A DNA stretch of 64,000 bases from Norana najaformis. Taxonomy: Eukaryota > Annelida > Clitellata > Crassiclitellata > Hormogastridae. The position numbers were made by a program, and so were the translations under genes. This document shows, piece by piece, positions 47,847 to 58,035 of this stretch (position 1 is its first letter; each line of letters starts with the position of its first letter). The stretch covers positions 2,713,715 through 2,777,714 of the forward strand of contig OZ029927.1 of assembly GCA_964023275.1 (NCBI GenBank). Direction: 5' to 3'. A model generated the notes under the pieces. The model was given only the letters and a program-made list of their open reading frames with translations. It made no database searches and had not been told where the DNA came from.

Positions 47847-49898
47847 GACTGAAGCTGATGGTCACAGGCCACAACTGATAATTACATCATTTTAATTATC
47901 ATAAAATCACAGAAACATATAAAAATCATCAATAAATGGACTGACAGAAGTACATCTGAACATTATTATTATTTTATTATTACTCTGCACAGTACAAATC
48001 CGAGGTAAATCAGACGATTTGACTGAATATATTAAAATCTGGGAAAACACTTCACTTAAGCATTGTGGCTGACTATGCAACGTTTTATGTACTATTGGTT
48101 GAATTTTTCAATGGGGATTCAGAATGGCATATTGATGCTGTCTAGTTAGGAAGATTGCACATTAAATAATTTTTATACTCCTGATTTTGCCTACGATTCC
48201 TCGCTCAGTCGATGGACAAATGGCGTGTTAACAAATGCATTACTTACTTACTTACAGATACCAGTAAGGTGTAAATCACAGTAGGAGCATTTGCACAGAC
48301 CTTAAAGACATAGGAACATGATGAAAATAATAAGCATGATTATTTATTTAATGCATTTGTATATTTCCTATACTTGTGTAGCACCACTTCAAGTTGTAAG
48401 ACATCATTAATCGATGGTGCTAGGTGCTGTAAGTTAAAAGGACTTTTTCAAGCCTTCTACACAGTGACCGTTTCTGGGCAGCTCAAAACTGCACAATTCA
48501 CTCTACATGTTGAGCGCCTAATGAATAGTTATGCCACCATATTGAAAGTGTGTGCCATTAATGTTTTGTCATCATCATGTGCGACTGACCCACTTTGGAG
48601 CGTAATGGAACATTTCCACAACATGCCACTAGTCGCCTATGTTCTGGGCATGTTCCAGGCCGTGTAAAGTCCAAAATTCAGCAGACGCAGGTCTGACTCC
48701 ATCACTCTTGTCCGTGTTTGGCAAGGGCATCAAGCTGGTCTCTTACAACCTCTTGCGGGGCCAGATGTCATGGATTGTAAAGCTCTGACATGGCCTGTTT
48801 GCTCTTGCAATGTGCAGTGTGTCCAAACAGCTGAAGCCTTGTGGATAAGATCATCTCTGATACAGGGATGTGCATCGTGCATCGACAGACCTCCACAGTG
48901 GCGACGAGAGCCATATAAGGAAAGCGCAGCGTTCTCCTCATGCACCCCTGTTGAATGGCATCGAGCTTAGCCTCCAGTCGTTTGTAAGCGTCAAAGTCTC
49001 AGCTACATACAGGACGACAGGCAGTATGGATGCCCTAAAGAGCTGGAGTTTGGTATTCAGCCAAATACTAGAACTCCAGATTCTTCGTTGCTCATGTATT
49101 CCCTGTCAATAACCATGCGATCTACTGCCACCATCAGCCTCAACCGAGGTAGGAGAACCCAAGAACCAGCTCCACCCGATTTTCTTAAACTTGTACATGA
49201 TCAAGCGTTGGGAATGGATACACGGTTGTCGGGATTTTTGTCTGGCCCAGTTGTTGTTTGGTCCGAAAGTTGAAAAACACCAATAATGCGTGCAGCATCA
49301 TCTGAAGATTATGTCTAACATAATCAGCTGCCAAGTTTTAAAGACTTTAGCCATTCTGAATACTTAAGTGCGGCGCAATAGTTCGCAAAAACAATTCTGT
49401 GGTTGGTGCGCTGAGGAGCAGTTAATTAATTGTTGGCTGACCTATGCCGTAAGATATTAAGAAAGCTTCATCTAATCTAACAATTTCAATAATGGCCATC
49501 AGATATCGATGCAAAGTTTTATAAATTATGAAGAACTGGTTATTTTAAATAATACACCTTTGTGCTATTTTGACGCAGAATATAAAAAATATCCTGAAAG
49601 CACCTCTGTTTAAATCGCTGCCAAGGTAATATTCAAAGTACATCACTTCAGCGTTAGGCGCGACGGTCTTATATCAGACAACGTTCAGAGCAAAGATCTA
49701 TATTATTATATATTATTTATGGAACTAATTATTAAGGGGGTGGAAATGGGGACAGCAAGCGTCTCGTAAAGCCTCTGCTACCCAAATGCCTACTGCGCCA
49801 CCTTCACGAGGTCCCTCTGTTAAAAACAGAATGTGTAGTGGACGACCGAGTACTCGCCATTATAAGCGAGCTCCCAGAGACAGTCTGACGGACGGACG
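47847..49898. other. Intergenic upstream of FAIM; LINE fragment, no gene
   Basis: Holds an ATT-type run (about 47960-47985), an unassigned frame at 48374-48667, a minus-strand RT fragment (48720-49075) and AT-rich DNA. I see no further FAIM exon, although a 5' UTR exon could be present. Confidence 0.45.
48720..49075 (-). mobile_element. RT C-terminal fragment of a LINE
   Basis: Minus-strand frames read TKLQLFRASILPVVLYVAET, LTLTNDWRLSSMPFNRG, then in another frame RRTLRFPYMALVATVEV and ILSTRLQLFGHTAH. This is the order of a jockey/RTE-type RT C-terminus (TKLRLFxAxVLPxLLYGAET, then RLxLFGHxxR). Frameshifts and stops make it dead. Confidence 0.7.
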
Positions 49899-50129
49899 AT
49901 GGAAGACATCGACGCAGGAGTTGGTGTCTCAGTAAAAACACCAGGAGGAAGGCAACGGGAAACCATCTCTCTAAAACTTCCCGAATACACGTTGAATGGC
50001 AAAAGTAAAGATGCACGACCACAACGTGAACGATTCGATCCAGCCACAGTCGAGTTCGGCAGGGGGTCGGACACATACAGGGCCACTTTTTGCTGGGCTG
50101 ATAATATAACGCTTATTTATATCGATTAG
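49870..50129 (+). CDS. Uncharacterised short ORF (possible exon)
   Basis: A GC-richer island in AT-rich flanks with an open frame from the ATG at 49899 (76 codons to the stop). The protein is highly charged and mixed in composition (MEDIDAGVGVSVKTPGGRQR, KLPEYTLNGKSKD, RERFDPATVEFGRGSDTYRA), which is unlike a chance frame. I recognise no family and no clear splice donor. The minus strand is also open over 88 codons, so strand is uncertain. Its relation to the exon at 50956 is unknown. Confidence 0.3.
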
Positions 50130-50663
50130 ATAGAAGTGCTTTGCAGCGTCTTTGTAAGACAACTAATAAACTCGCTATATTAGCAACTTGACGCAGGCAT
50201 ATGTATATTCGTACAATCATACATGCATGCCTACATACATGCATTCCCCAGATCTCACTTGGCTTATTTATAAGAGTCCAATTCTAACAAATTAGTAATT
50301 TATTTTGTTTATATCACGGCACTGTAGAATTTGTTCAGCGTACAAGGAAATACGCTGTCGAGTGATGGACTATGTACAGTATTACGTGCACCAATCAAAA
50401 AGAATGTTCCAAATGTGGCGGTCATATACAAGCTCGCTTTTATCGTGTCGGGTAGACTGGTGCAAGGCATGCGATAGGAAGCAGACGAAGCAACACCTTA
50501 GTTCGTCAGTCCAAAACGCCTTCGTAAAACAAATCATTCCAATCGACTCTCCTTCCAATCGACATTCCTTCTCCGATATTGCAAAGTTTGGATCACAGTC
50601 TAAATCGCTCGGAAGTTTGAATGCGAATGTTGCCGTTTAAAGATCAAACATTAAATCTCAACT

Positions 50664-50666
<3 letters not shown>

Positions 50667-50744
<78 letters not shown>

Positions 50745-50745
50745 G
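50667..50745. repeat. (CA)n then (TA)n microsatellite
   Basis: About 32 CA units with one G interruption, followed by atatatatatatat. A diffuse gtgtatgtatgtatgtgtgt tract continues to 50800. Confidence 0.95.
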
Positions 50746-50955
50746 TTTATATGTACATACGTGCCTGTGTGCGTGTGTATGTATGTATGTGTGTGTGTGA
50801 GGGTGTGCAGATCTATGCAAGCGCAAAGGCTCAATATATCAAGATAAGTTTGAGAAAATCTTGTCGATAAGGGTATGACTCTTCAATCTTCGTAATAATG
50901 TATAATACGTTTCCACGGTAACGCGAAAACTGAAACATCTTCAGATAGTGCCAAG

Positions 50956-53900
50956 ATGTCCGCCAGCACAACAATAATCAACTCAACAATCATATGCAAT
51001 GGAAACTCTTTTAACAATGAAATATCATTGTTTCAAAGACAATCTTGGTATGATTTTTTTCTACTGATCTGCGCAAGCCTTTTGGCACACATCATATATG
51101 ATTTCATAAAGCGAAGTATGGACCGAGGCCCCGTTAACGGATTCAGATGTCCCAGAGGAATTCACGACACGTCGGCGCTGACATGCCCTTGTCTAGCGAC
51201 AAGATTGGTACATGTGGGTGGTAAGTAGGCCAAATCGTTTTCGTAAACTCGAGATTTCTATACAGCGCCCAACGAAACCTACGTCGCAGGAACCAGCTTA
51301 TTCATAGGCACTTAGTCAAAACAAAATCGTCGGGCAGAATGATTCGGTTCCAGGTCAAGATCCGAGAATAGGGCAGCCAAACAGTCCGACTATTACGATG
51401 GATGGTGTTTGGAACTGTGAGGTAAGTGAGGAGGAAGAATCTGGATAGGGAATGTGAAAGAGGATTGTTTTCAGTTTTGAGTGAAAGACTCGCTCAGAAA
51501 CTGCAAGAGGCGAAGTGTTGGTGAGTTCGTATACGATGGGTCAGATAACTCGTAATTCTGGAAGCCAAGGCGTCGTTCGGATGTCAACAGCCGATGGGTA
51601 ATGTCGATGAGTAAGATTTGTTATCTACGTCTGCCCGACGAGTAGTGGTTATCTGGGAAACTAGTATTCAATTGAACATTTAGATTTTATTTTTGCATTG
51701 ATGTTAAATTTATGTGTTTTTGTTGCTTTTTTGTTAGGGGGCTCTTCGATAGCTATTTATATGAACGAGCAGTAGGCCTATTGCTGCTCTGCCTACATGT
51801 TAGGCTTTATCAATTCCCAGTGTTCATTTGAATATTTAAATTTCATAAGACATTCTGACTGCTTCACGTTAATTTTGTGTTTTTCTTTATGTTAGGGAGC
51901 TCTTCGAGTTCGACATCGCGTAGCAGTGAGTGTACATCACTTGCTATTTTTATTTATATAATTTACTTATTTAAAGCCCTTAAAACGCACGCAGTGCTAG
52001 TAGAACTTAATCTGAAGCGCGGATGTATGACATTACTATGCGGCCAAGGCAGAATCATGCAAAACCCAGAATAAAATGGTTAGTCTTGACAAGTATATTT
52101 AAATGAACGAGCAATATTGTTGCTTTGCCTACGTGTTAGGCTTCATCAATTTCCAGTGTTCATTTGAATATTTAAATTTTTATAAGACATTCTGACTGCA
52201 TTGATGTTAAACTTGTGTGTTTTTGTCGCTTTCTGTTAGGTAGCTCTTCGAGTTCGACATCGCGTAGCAGTGAGTGTGCATCACTTGCTATTTTTATTTA
52301 TATGATTAATTCTTTTAAAGCCATTAATACGTGCGCAGTCGAAATTGCCATAAAGGCGAGAGTGCATCGATCTGTACTTAATGCTTCTGTTCGTCTTATC
52401 GGTGGCAACTCCAAGTTTGGCCATATTTCATTTATGTTATGTTATATTTAATATTTTATTTATTTATTTGCAGCATTTATTACGCGCACAATGTCAGTAG
52501 GCCTAAATCGGAATCTGAGGCGTGGATGTATGTTTGCTATCAGCAGTGTCAGATACCAGCTGTGGGTGGCTGACTGCTGCCTAGAGCTTCTGTACAGACA
52601 GAGGAGCGGAGCTTAGCATGCATAAGTTCTGTTTTTTGATTGGTTAGAGAAGAGGCCTTGAGCTTGGGAAGCTCTGTGTTTATGTTTATCCCTCGGAGAA
52701 ACAGGTCCATGGCTACTTAGTGCATCGCCACAGTTTACTGAAAGAGGATATCAGAACGGCAGCGACCCACGCCATATAGCGAGTCGAAGATTTCTGGTCT
52801 CGCGGTAGAAGTCCAACCAAACATCGCCAAGACTCGATAAAAAGCTCGAACAACAATTCCATGAATGGCAGAGGCTGAAGAGGAACAAGGGTCGTCAGTC
52901 TTAGACTCGAATAGCTAAATAAGCTACGTATTTAGACAGAATCGCGGAACTGTTTGGCATTGCACTTGCTAACGCCGTGGATCTAATCGAAAATCAAGAA
53001 GACAAGCTCCTCCTCGAATCAGAGCGGAAAAAAGGACGACCGGGCGGCATGACAGAAGTCGACAAGGCGCTGCTCCAACAAGAGCAGAGGCAGATGGAGA
53101 AAGAGGAGACGATGCAAAGGAGGCAACAGCGATCCCAACTTCAGAAGAACACCCTTTTAGAGAAAGTTATGTTGGAGAGCAGCACCGACTCGGAAGAAAG
53201 TCAGTGTGAATGTGAAGACCAAAATCCACGTCCCAGTAGGAGTACTGCTAAACCGCCACGAAAACGAGGACGCCAAAGTGTTACATCACCAGAACTGGCA
53301 GCTATGCTTGATCGAAATGGACCGAGTGACAGGACCGCCATGATGATGGTCTTTGAAGCGTCTAGGGCTCTCGGACAAGACCCAGAAGCGCTTGCACTGA
53401 ACAAGTCAACCAACAATCCAGCGTCTACGCTGAAGAAACCAAAAAGCAGCAGCAGCAGCTGGCGTTGTAGCGGCATTCAAACCAAACACGACCCTGACAG
53501 TCCACTGGGATAGCAAACTGATGTTTATTTGACAGAGAAAGGTTGCCTATTCTGTTTTTAACAATGGGGAGAAGAAACTGTTGTTTATTCCCAAGATACC
53601 CGCATGGACTGGCCAAGCTGTGGTCGAAGTTGTGCATAACGGAATACGCTAATGGGGCCTGAAAGGCTTGGTCCGGGGCATGTGTTTGGACACAACCAGC
53701 TCTAACACTGGCCGACTGTCAGGTGACTGCGTCATTCTGGAGCAGCTACTGGGTGGCCTCTTCTACAGTTCGGCTGTCGACACCGCATCATGGAACTTGT
53801 ATTGGCTGCCACCTTTGGAGCATGTATGGGGCCTAGTGCTCGTCTTCAAACGGTTTCAAGAAAGATGACTTCTCCGATGATTTCGCTTCATCTGATCTCA

Positions 53901-55953
53901 TCGATGTCCGGGACGAAATCATTGTATTCTATGAGCAGCAGCTGCAGATCAGCAACCCCGAGAGGATTACCACGAACTACTCCAACTAATGCTTGTCTTT
54001 TTAGGAAGAACCCCAAATCATGGGACAAACTTCCGAGTCCCTGTGCTGATGCATCAAGCTCGTTGGATGTCGAAAGGAATATACAGCCTCAAAGTTTGGC
54101 TCTTCAGGTTGCAGTTCAAACCGTCGGCAAGAGAATCTCGGGGACTGCTACGTGTGAACATATTTCTCGCAAAACTTTACATCAAGTATTGGTTCCTGGC
54201 ACCTGTGGCTTCCAAACACAACTAGGAATTACCTGCTCTTTCTGCAGTAACTTGATGCTCACCCTGATCGCGATATCAGTGCTGCTACTTCACGCAAGCT
54301 AGCCAGTCACTTATGGTACTTTCCAAGGATTTGATCCTTCTCATCCTCTTTGATCCGGAGGTGGACTTGACCACAAAACGGGCCATGTTGAAAGCATCAG
54401 CAGAGAAAGAAGGAGCAAAACAACTACATACATACATACACACACACATTCGTGCATTTATACACGCATGCATACCTACCTACATACACACACCTACGAC
54501 AACTCCGCTCTATTCGTCACTCGCTTCCTCTTCATGCGATCACTACTTTGGTCCATGCCCTGATTTGCACTAGGATTGACTTTGGCAATGCTGCCTATAT
54601 TGGACTTTCTGCAATTAACACCTCCAAGCTTCAGTCTATACTTAATGCTGCTGCACGCCTTATCGGTAGTCTTCCAAAGTCTGCCCATATATCTACTTTT
54701 ATTCGTGATTCACTTCATTGGCTTCCTGGCAGTCAACGGATCCAGTTTAAGATTCTTATCCTTATGCGCAACTGCCTTCTAGGCTCTGCTCCGTCCTACT
54801 TAACTTCTTTTTGTATTCCGGTTTCCTCGTTGCCTGCCCATGCCTCCCTTCGCTCAGCTACCCGTGGTCTTTTGGTAATCCCTCGCGTCCGCACTACAAC
54901 TGCCCAGTCCAGGAGCTTTGCCTTTGTTGGCCCTTCCAGCTGGAACTGCCTTCCTCTTGAACTGCGGCTTCAGTTACTTAGTCTCTCTCCTACCCAGTCT
55001 CGCAAACGCCTGAAATCCTTTTTGTTTGTTCAAGTCAGGAGCGCCACTGTTTCCTAAGTGGCGCTTTATAAATGTTCGTTTACAATTACAACTACAATTA
55101 CACATAGCCTACATAGACCAGGTCTCATTAGAACTCGCTTTAATGTAACGCGCATTCTGATTCAACAGGGTCAGAGACATGCAGTCCAAAGCTAGCTCAG
55201 CTATAGAAAACAAACTCATTGAAACATACCCTTGCTATAAGGTGGGTTCTTGATATGGCTACCTGAGAGAGTCTTATAACGAGTTTTTGGTGTACTTGTA
55301 TACATCGGATTATTCTTGCATGTCATGCTTACGGCGTTGTTCGTTTCCGTTTAAGGGAATAACGGCAACAACAACAACTCAAACAGAGGTTACGTAAACG
55401 GAAAGCACAAAAAGTAGGCACTTGACTTACTTAACCGGAATAGGCCTACTATACACACACACACACACACACACACACGCCTTGAGAAACATTATTCCCA
55501 ACCAAATTATTATCGCTAATATTACATTTTAATCCAAAGTAATTTTAACCGAGGTAGATATGACCCTCGGGATTTGGATGTCGATGGTAGCAAAAGTCCT
55601 GTCGAAAACGGTTACACTGAACGGTCGATGGTCAAAGCTAAGCGTTGGTGTAGATACACAGCCTTCTTAGCTCTGATCTCCTACCATCTGGGCAGATGAT
55701 AAAAGCCAAACCCTCGTCGTTTATTCGGTCGATCTTTCCTCATGGGTGACATTGCATTAATTGATTGATTGATTGATTGATTGATTAATTAATTAATTAA
55801 ATCGCTCGTTAATAATGATGCCTTCACAGTCGTTTTCCATTATAGGTGCCAAGTTTTATACGGCGACGTGCATGACCACCAGAATTCTGAGCTGGCACCG
55901 AAACATCTCCAACGAACAGCCTCTAACGGACATCATGTGCTACAGAGCCCTAG
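50956..55953 (+). CDS. Candidate membrane-protein gene with tandem 30-nt micro-exons (partial)
   Basis: Exon 1 is 50956-51220: an ATG, 88 codons with a hydrophobic segment (WYDFFLLICASLLAHIIYDF) and a Cys-containing end (FRCPRGIHDTSALTCPCLAT), then a strong donor GGTG/GTAAGT. Two 30-nt micro-exons, 51896-51925 and 52240-52269, each have a pyrimidine-rich acceptor (ttag) and a GCA/GTGAGT donor and encode SSSSSTSRS-type peptides. Exon 55846-55953 (attatag acceptor, CCTAG/GTGAGC donor) encodes AKFYTATCMTTRILSWHRN, then NEQPLTDIMCYRAL. Every exon is phase 1 to phase 1, so all combinations stay in frame. No known family was recognised, and no terminal exon was found before PSMD2. The serine micro-exons could be skipped or included. 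Needs transcript support. Confidence 0.45.
51240..51560 (-). mobile_element. 3' tail of the L2/CR1-type LINE family, minus copy
   Basis: Plus strand: aaactcgagatttctataca, gcgcccaacgaaacctacgt, aaaacaaaatcgtcgggc, ggttccaggtcaagatccg, cagttttgagtgaaagactc. Begins 20 bp after the exon 1 donor of the candidate micro-exon gene. Confidence 0.8.
51660..52320 (+). repeat. Three tandem copies of an intron plus micro-exon unit
   Basis: The block tgttcatttgaatatttaaa, ataagacattctgactgc, gttaattttgtgtttt-like sequence, ttag acceptor and gagctcttcgagttcgacat occurs in full twice (micro-exons at 51896 and 52240, 344 bp apart). A third, 5' copy (acceptor at 51737) has its micro-exon truncated to gggctcttcgatagc by a deletion that runs to tatttatatgaacgagca. 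The copies are about 85-90 percent alike by eye. Confidence 0.8.
52275..52560 (+). mobile_element. CR1-type LINE and SINE fragments
   Basis: A short frame HRSVLNASVRLIGGNSKFGH (about 52365-52430) matches the RT C-terminal block SILNAAARLIGSLPKSAH of the element at 54.5 kb. Next to it, atttattacgcgcacaatgt then cagtaggcctaaatcggaat then ctgaggcgtggatgtatg resembles the SINE body at 61270-61320. Confidence 0.6.
52740..54420 (+). pseudogene. Decayed transposase-like gene (N-terminal to central part)
   Basis: Blocks in order: AELFGIALANAVDLIENQED, the charged EQRQMEKEETMQRRQQR, TAKPPRKRGRQSVTSPELAA, MLDRNGPSDRTAMM, ALGQDPEALALNKST, then after a frameshift FKPNTTLTVHWDSKL, CLDTTSSNTGRLSGDC, HRIMELVLAATFGA, DLIDVRDEIIVFYEQQ, HQARWMSKGIYSLKVWLFRL and finally LILLILFDPEVDLTTKRAM. 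Only 52977-53513 keeps a long frame (178 codons). The WD and DTTSSNTG aspartates and the C-x-HI block suggest an RNase-H-fold DDE-type transposase; that is inference. The C-terminal blocks overlap the copy at 3960-4690. Confidence 0.7.
54430..55090 (+). mobile_element. CR1-type LINE, RT C-terminus and 3' end
   Basis: A 201-codon frame (54452-55057) reads LRQLRSIRHSLPLHAITTLV, YIGLSAINTSKLQSILNAAA, RDSLHWLPGSQRIQFKILIL, RSFAFVGPSSWNCLPLELRL and TQSRKRLKSFLFVQ, the diagnostic CR1/L2 C-terminus. A 3' UTR ends in tggcgctttataaatgttcg and an acaattacaactacaatta tail. It is 5'-truncated inside a (CATA)n tract (54425-54500), and the frame is intact, so the copy is relatively young. Confidence 0.88.
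55091..55845. other. No gene seen; short (CA)n and (TTGA)n
   Basis: Holds a (CA)n tract at 55453-55483 and a gattgattgattgattgatt tract at 55758-55800. This would be the intron before the 55846 exon in the candidate model. Confidence 0.5.
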
Positions 55954-57279
55954 GTGAGCTGGTCTCCCTGACGCAGGTTTTGTGTTATCAAAACTCATTT
56001 ATCAGAAATTTTGGAGATTTATTTAATTTAATCTAAGCTAATGACTTTTATAGACTTGTTATAACAATGCCTAAGGCATCAATCGATGGTCGCTTCAAGT
56101 AAAATCGTATTCAAATTCATAGCCGGGTCGAATTCCTTTAGATCAGAGAAACCAGAAGTCAGGTTAGGGTTTGTAAGTAAGTGGAAACAGATGAGTGTTA
56201 AGTTAGACCTGATTTACATCACAGAACTCAGAGAACGAGTAGAACTTGGCAGCGAATTCCAAAGCCATGGACTGAGAACGCTCTAGAACCCAGCACTGTT
56301 CTGGTACGAGCGACAACAAGAGTTCTAATGTCCATTGATTCACGTTTACACTCACATAAAATTCATGCATAAAATTCACTCGTTTGTTCATCCATTCATG
56401 AGTTCATCTATCCGTCCACTCGTTGATTCATTCACAGTCAGGTCTGCAAATCATCGTATGCGATGGCAAACCACCTCAGTGGGGAGAATGGCCTGCATTG
56501 AGTCGGTGGTGGTATATAATTAAAGCCATGCTTACATATTAACCTTATAGCAACACCTAACATATGCCACAATTGCAATTCTGATGATTCGGACTGATAA
56601 AAAGGAACTGACTAAACAAGTGTCTGCAATTTTAGCATGTACTGGAGACCTATAATGTAAAATATTTTCAGCTAAATGAACTTTTTGACAGTGTTTTGAT
56701 AGTTTGATTTGAAAAATATCTTTTACATTTAATAAAATTAGATTCGAACACTCATCTGTTGATTGACCCAAAGCACCACATACGTTGTTCCAATGCTCCA
56801 CCAGGTGGCCTGCATTGGAACGTTTTTTACCAGCAAAGAAAAATTTTAATTTTCATATTTTACTCTTGAGATAATATTGCACTTATACTCACAGGAGATT
56901 CCTAAAATATTGCTTTTCAGGATAATAAGAGCAAAATGTATTTAAAACAATTAAATCCTAATTTAAGAGGTAAATCTAAAATTTGACCCAATGCAGGCCA
57001 TTCTCCCCGACCAGATTTTACATTCGGAAGCTTCCTGACGTCAAGACATTGCCGAAAGACGCCTGCAACCTACAGATACCGTCCGATAAATGGTACAAAG
57101 GCCTTCATGCATCCACGGTATTTGCTCTGCTTCATTACAGCCATTCATTTTGACATTTAAGTTTAAAAACTAAACTGTAAAAGAATTCAGTTCTTATCAT
57201 TTTTTAAAAGTTTATTTTAGTTTCACATGACATATAATCTGCTGAAAGCTAATTCACGTCTCTGCAACTTCAAGCACTG

Positions 57280-57490
57280 TTCACAACAGTCGTCAAAACA
57301 AAATCGATGGACAAGAAGGTTCAGTTTCAAGTTAAGATGGATTTCAAGAGTCAGACAGTCAGTCAGATGGCTAAGGTTGGTATACGCCCGGTATTTGGAA
57401 TTGGATATGCGCAATAGACATAAGGGGACGAAGAGGATAGGATCTGCGGCAGAGGAGTGTTTTCAGTTTTGAATGAAAGACCTGCGCAGA
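57280..57490 (-). mobile_element. 3' tail of the L2/CR1-type LINE family, degraded minus copy
   Basis: Plus strand: gtcgtcaaaacaaaatcgat, ggttcagtttcaagttaaga, agtcagacagtcagtcagat and gttttgaatgaaagacctgc match the tail family with more change than the other copies. Confidence 0.65.
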
Positions 57491-57564
57491 GGTTTGAAGT
57501 TAAATGAGGTTGAGATCTCATTTAACTTTTTAAAATATCATCGGCGAGCACATATGATCCACAC

Positions 57565-57885
57565 GGATTAAACGGGCGCCTGTAAATGAACTGGTTTCCG
57601 CGATTTAGCTTCGCTGAGAGCTGAAGAAATCTCGAGATTTACGAATCCCTTGGCTCGAATAAACTGAGGCAGGGCCTACATAGGCCTACGTATAACATAT
57701 TTAATTTCAAACACCATCCCCGGTAGCCGTCCAACTGTCTGACTCCTGGATCTTTATCTGGAACCGAACCCTTTTGCCTATCGATTTTGTTTTGACAGAG
57801 CCTGTGAAAAAGCTTGTTCCCGCGACTTAGATTTCGTTGGGCGCTGTAGAAATCTTGAGATTACGATTACGATTATATCCAATGA
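57565..57885 (+). mobile_element. Two 3' tails of the L2/CR1-type LINE, plus copies in tandem
   Basis: First partial copy (57572-57648): gggcgcctgtaaatgaactg, gaaatctcgagatttacgaa. Second, fuller copy (57700-57885): tttcaaacaccatccccggt, agccgtccaactgtctgact, cctatcgattttgttttgac, ttcgttgggcgctgtagaaa, then tgagattacgattacgatta. The second ends about 150 bp before the PSMD2 start codon. Confidence 0.8.
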
Positions 57886-58035
57886 TATAAGAAGTATAAC
57901 CTCCATGATTATATCCGGTGCGGATATAAAATATTCTTCGATTACGTTCTTATCACTCTTCTATTACCTCGTTGGTTCTTACATCTGTGGCATTAATTTG
58001 GGGAGTCCGGTGAACAGACTATTGCGATTGTAAAG

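Larger units (their letters stand above)
55954..58035. other. Between candidate gene and PSMD2; LINE tails, no firm exon
   Basis: A weak exon candidate for the upstream gene begins near 57017 (ccgaccag acceptor), open in the required phase for about 100 nt. LINE tails lie at 57280-57490, 57565-57650 and 57700-57885. A SINE core (aaggcatcaatcgatggtcg) lies at about 56071-56090. The PSMD2 5' flank (57890-58035) shows no TATA box. Confidence 0.45.

Noticed and set aside
48374..48667. 97-codon plus-strand ORF
   Set aside because: No recognisable motif, AT-rich codon use, adjacent to a LINE fragment.
53201..53637. Minus-strand ORFs at 53476-53201 and 53637-53425
   Set aside because: They lie antisense to the transposase-like frame and have Ser/Leu-rich shadow composition.
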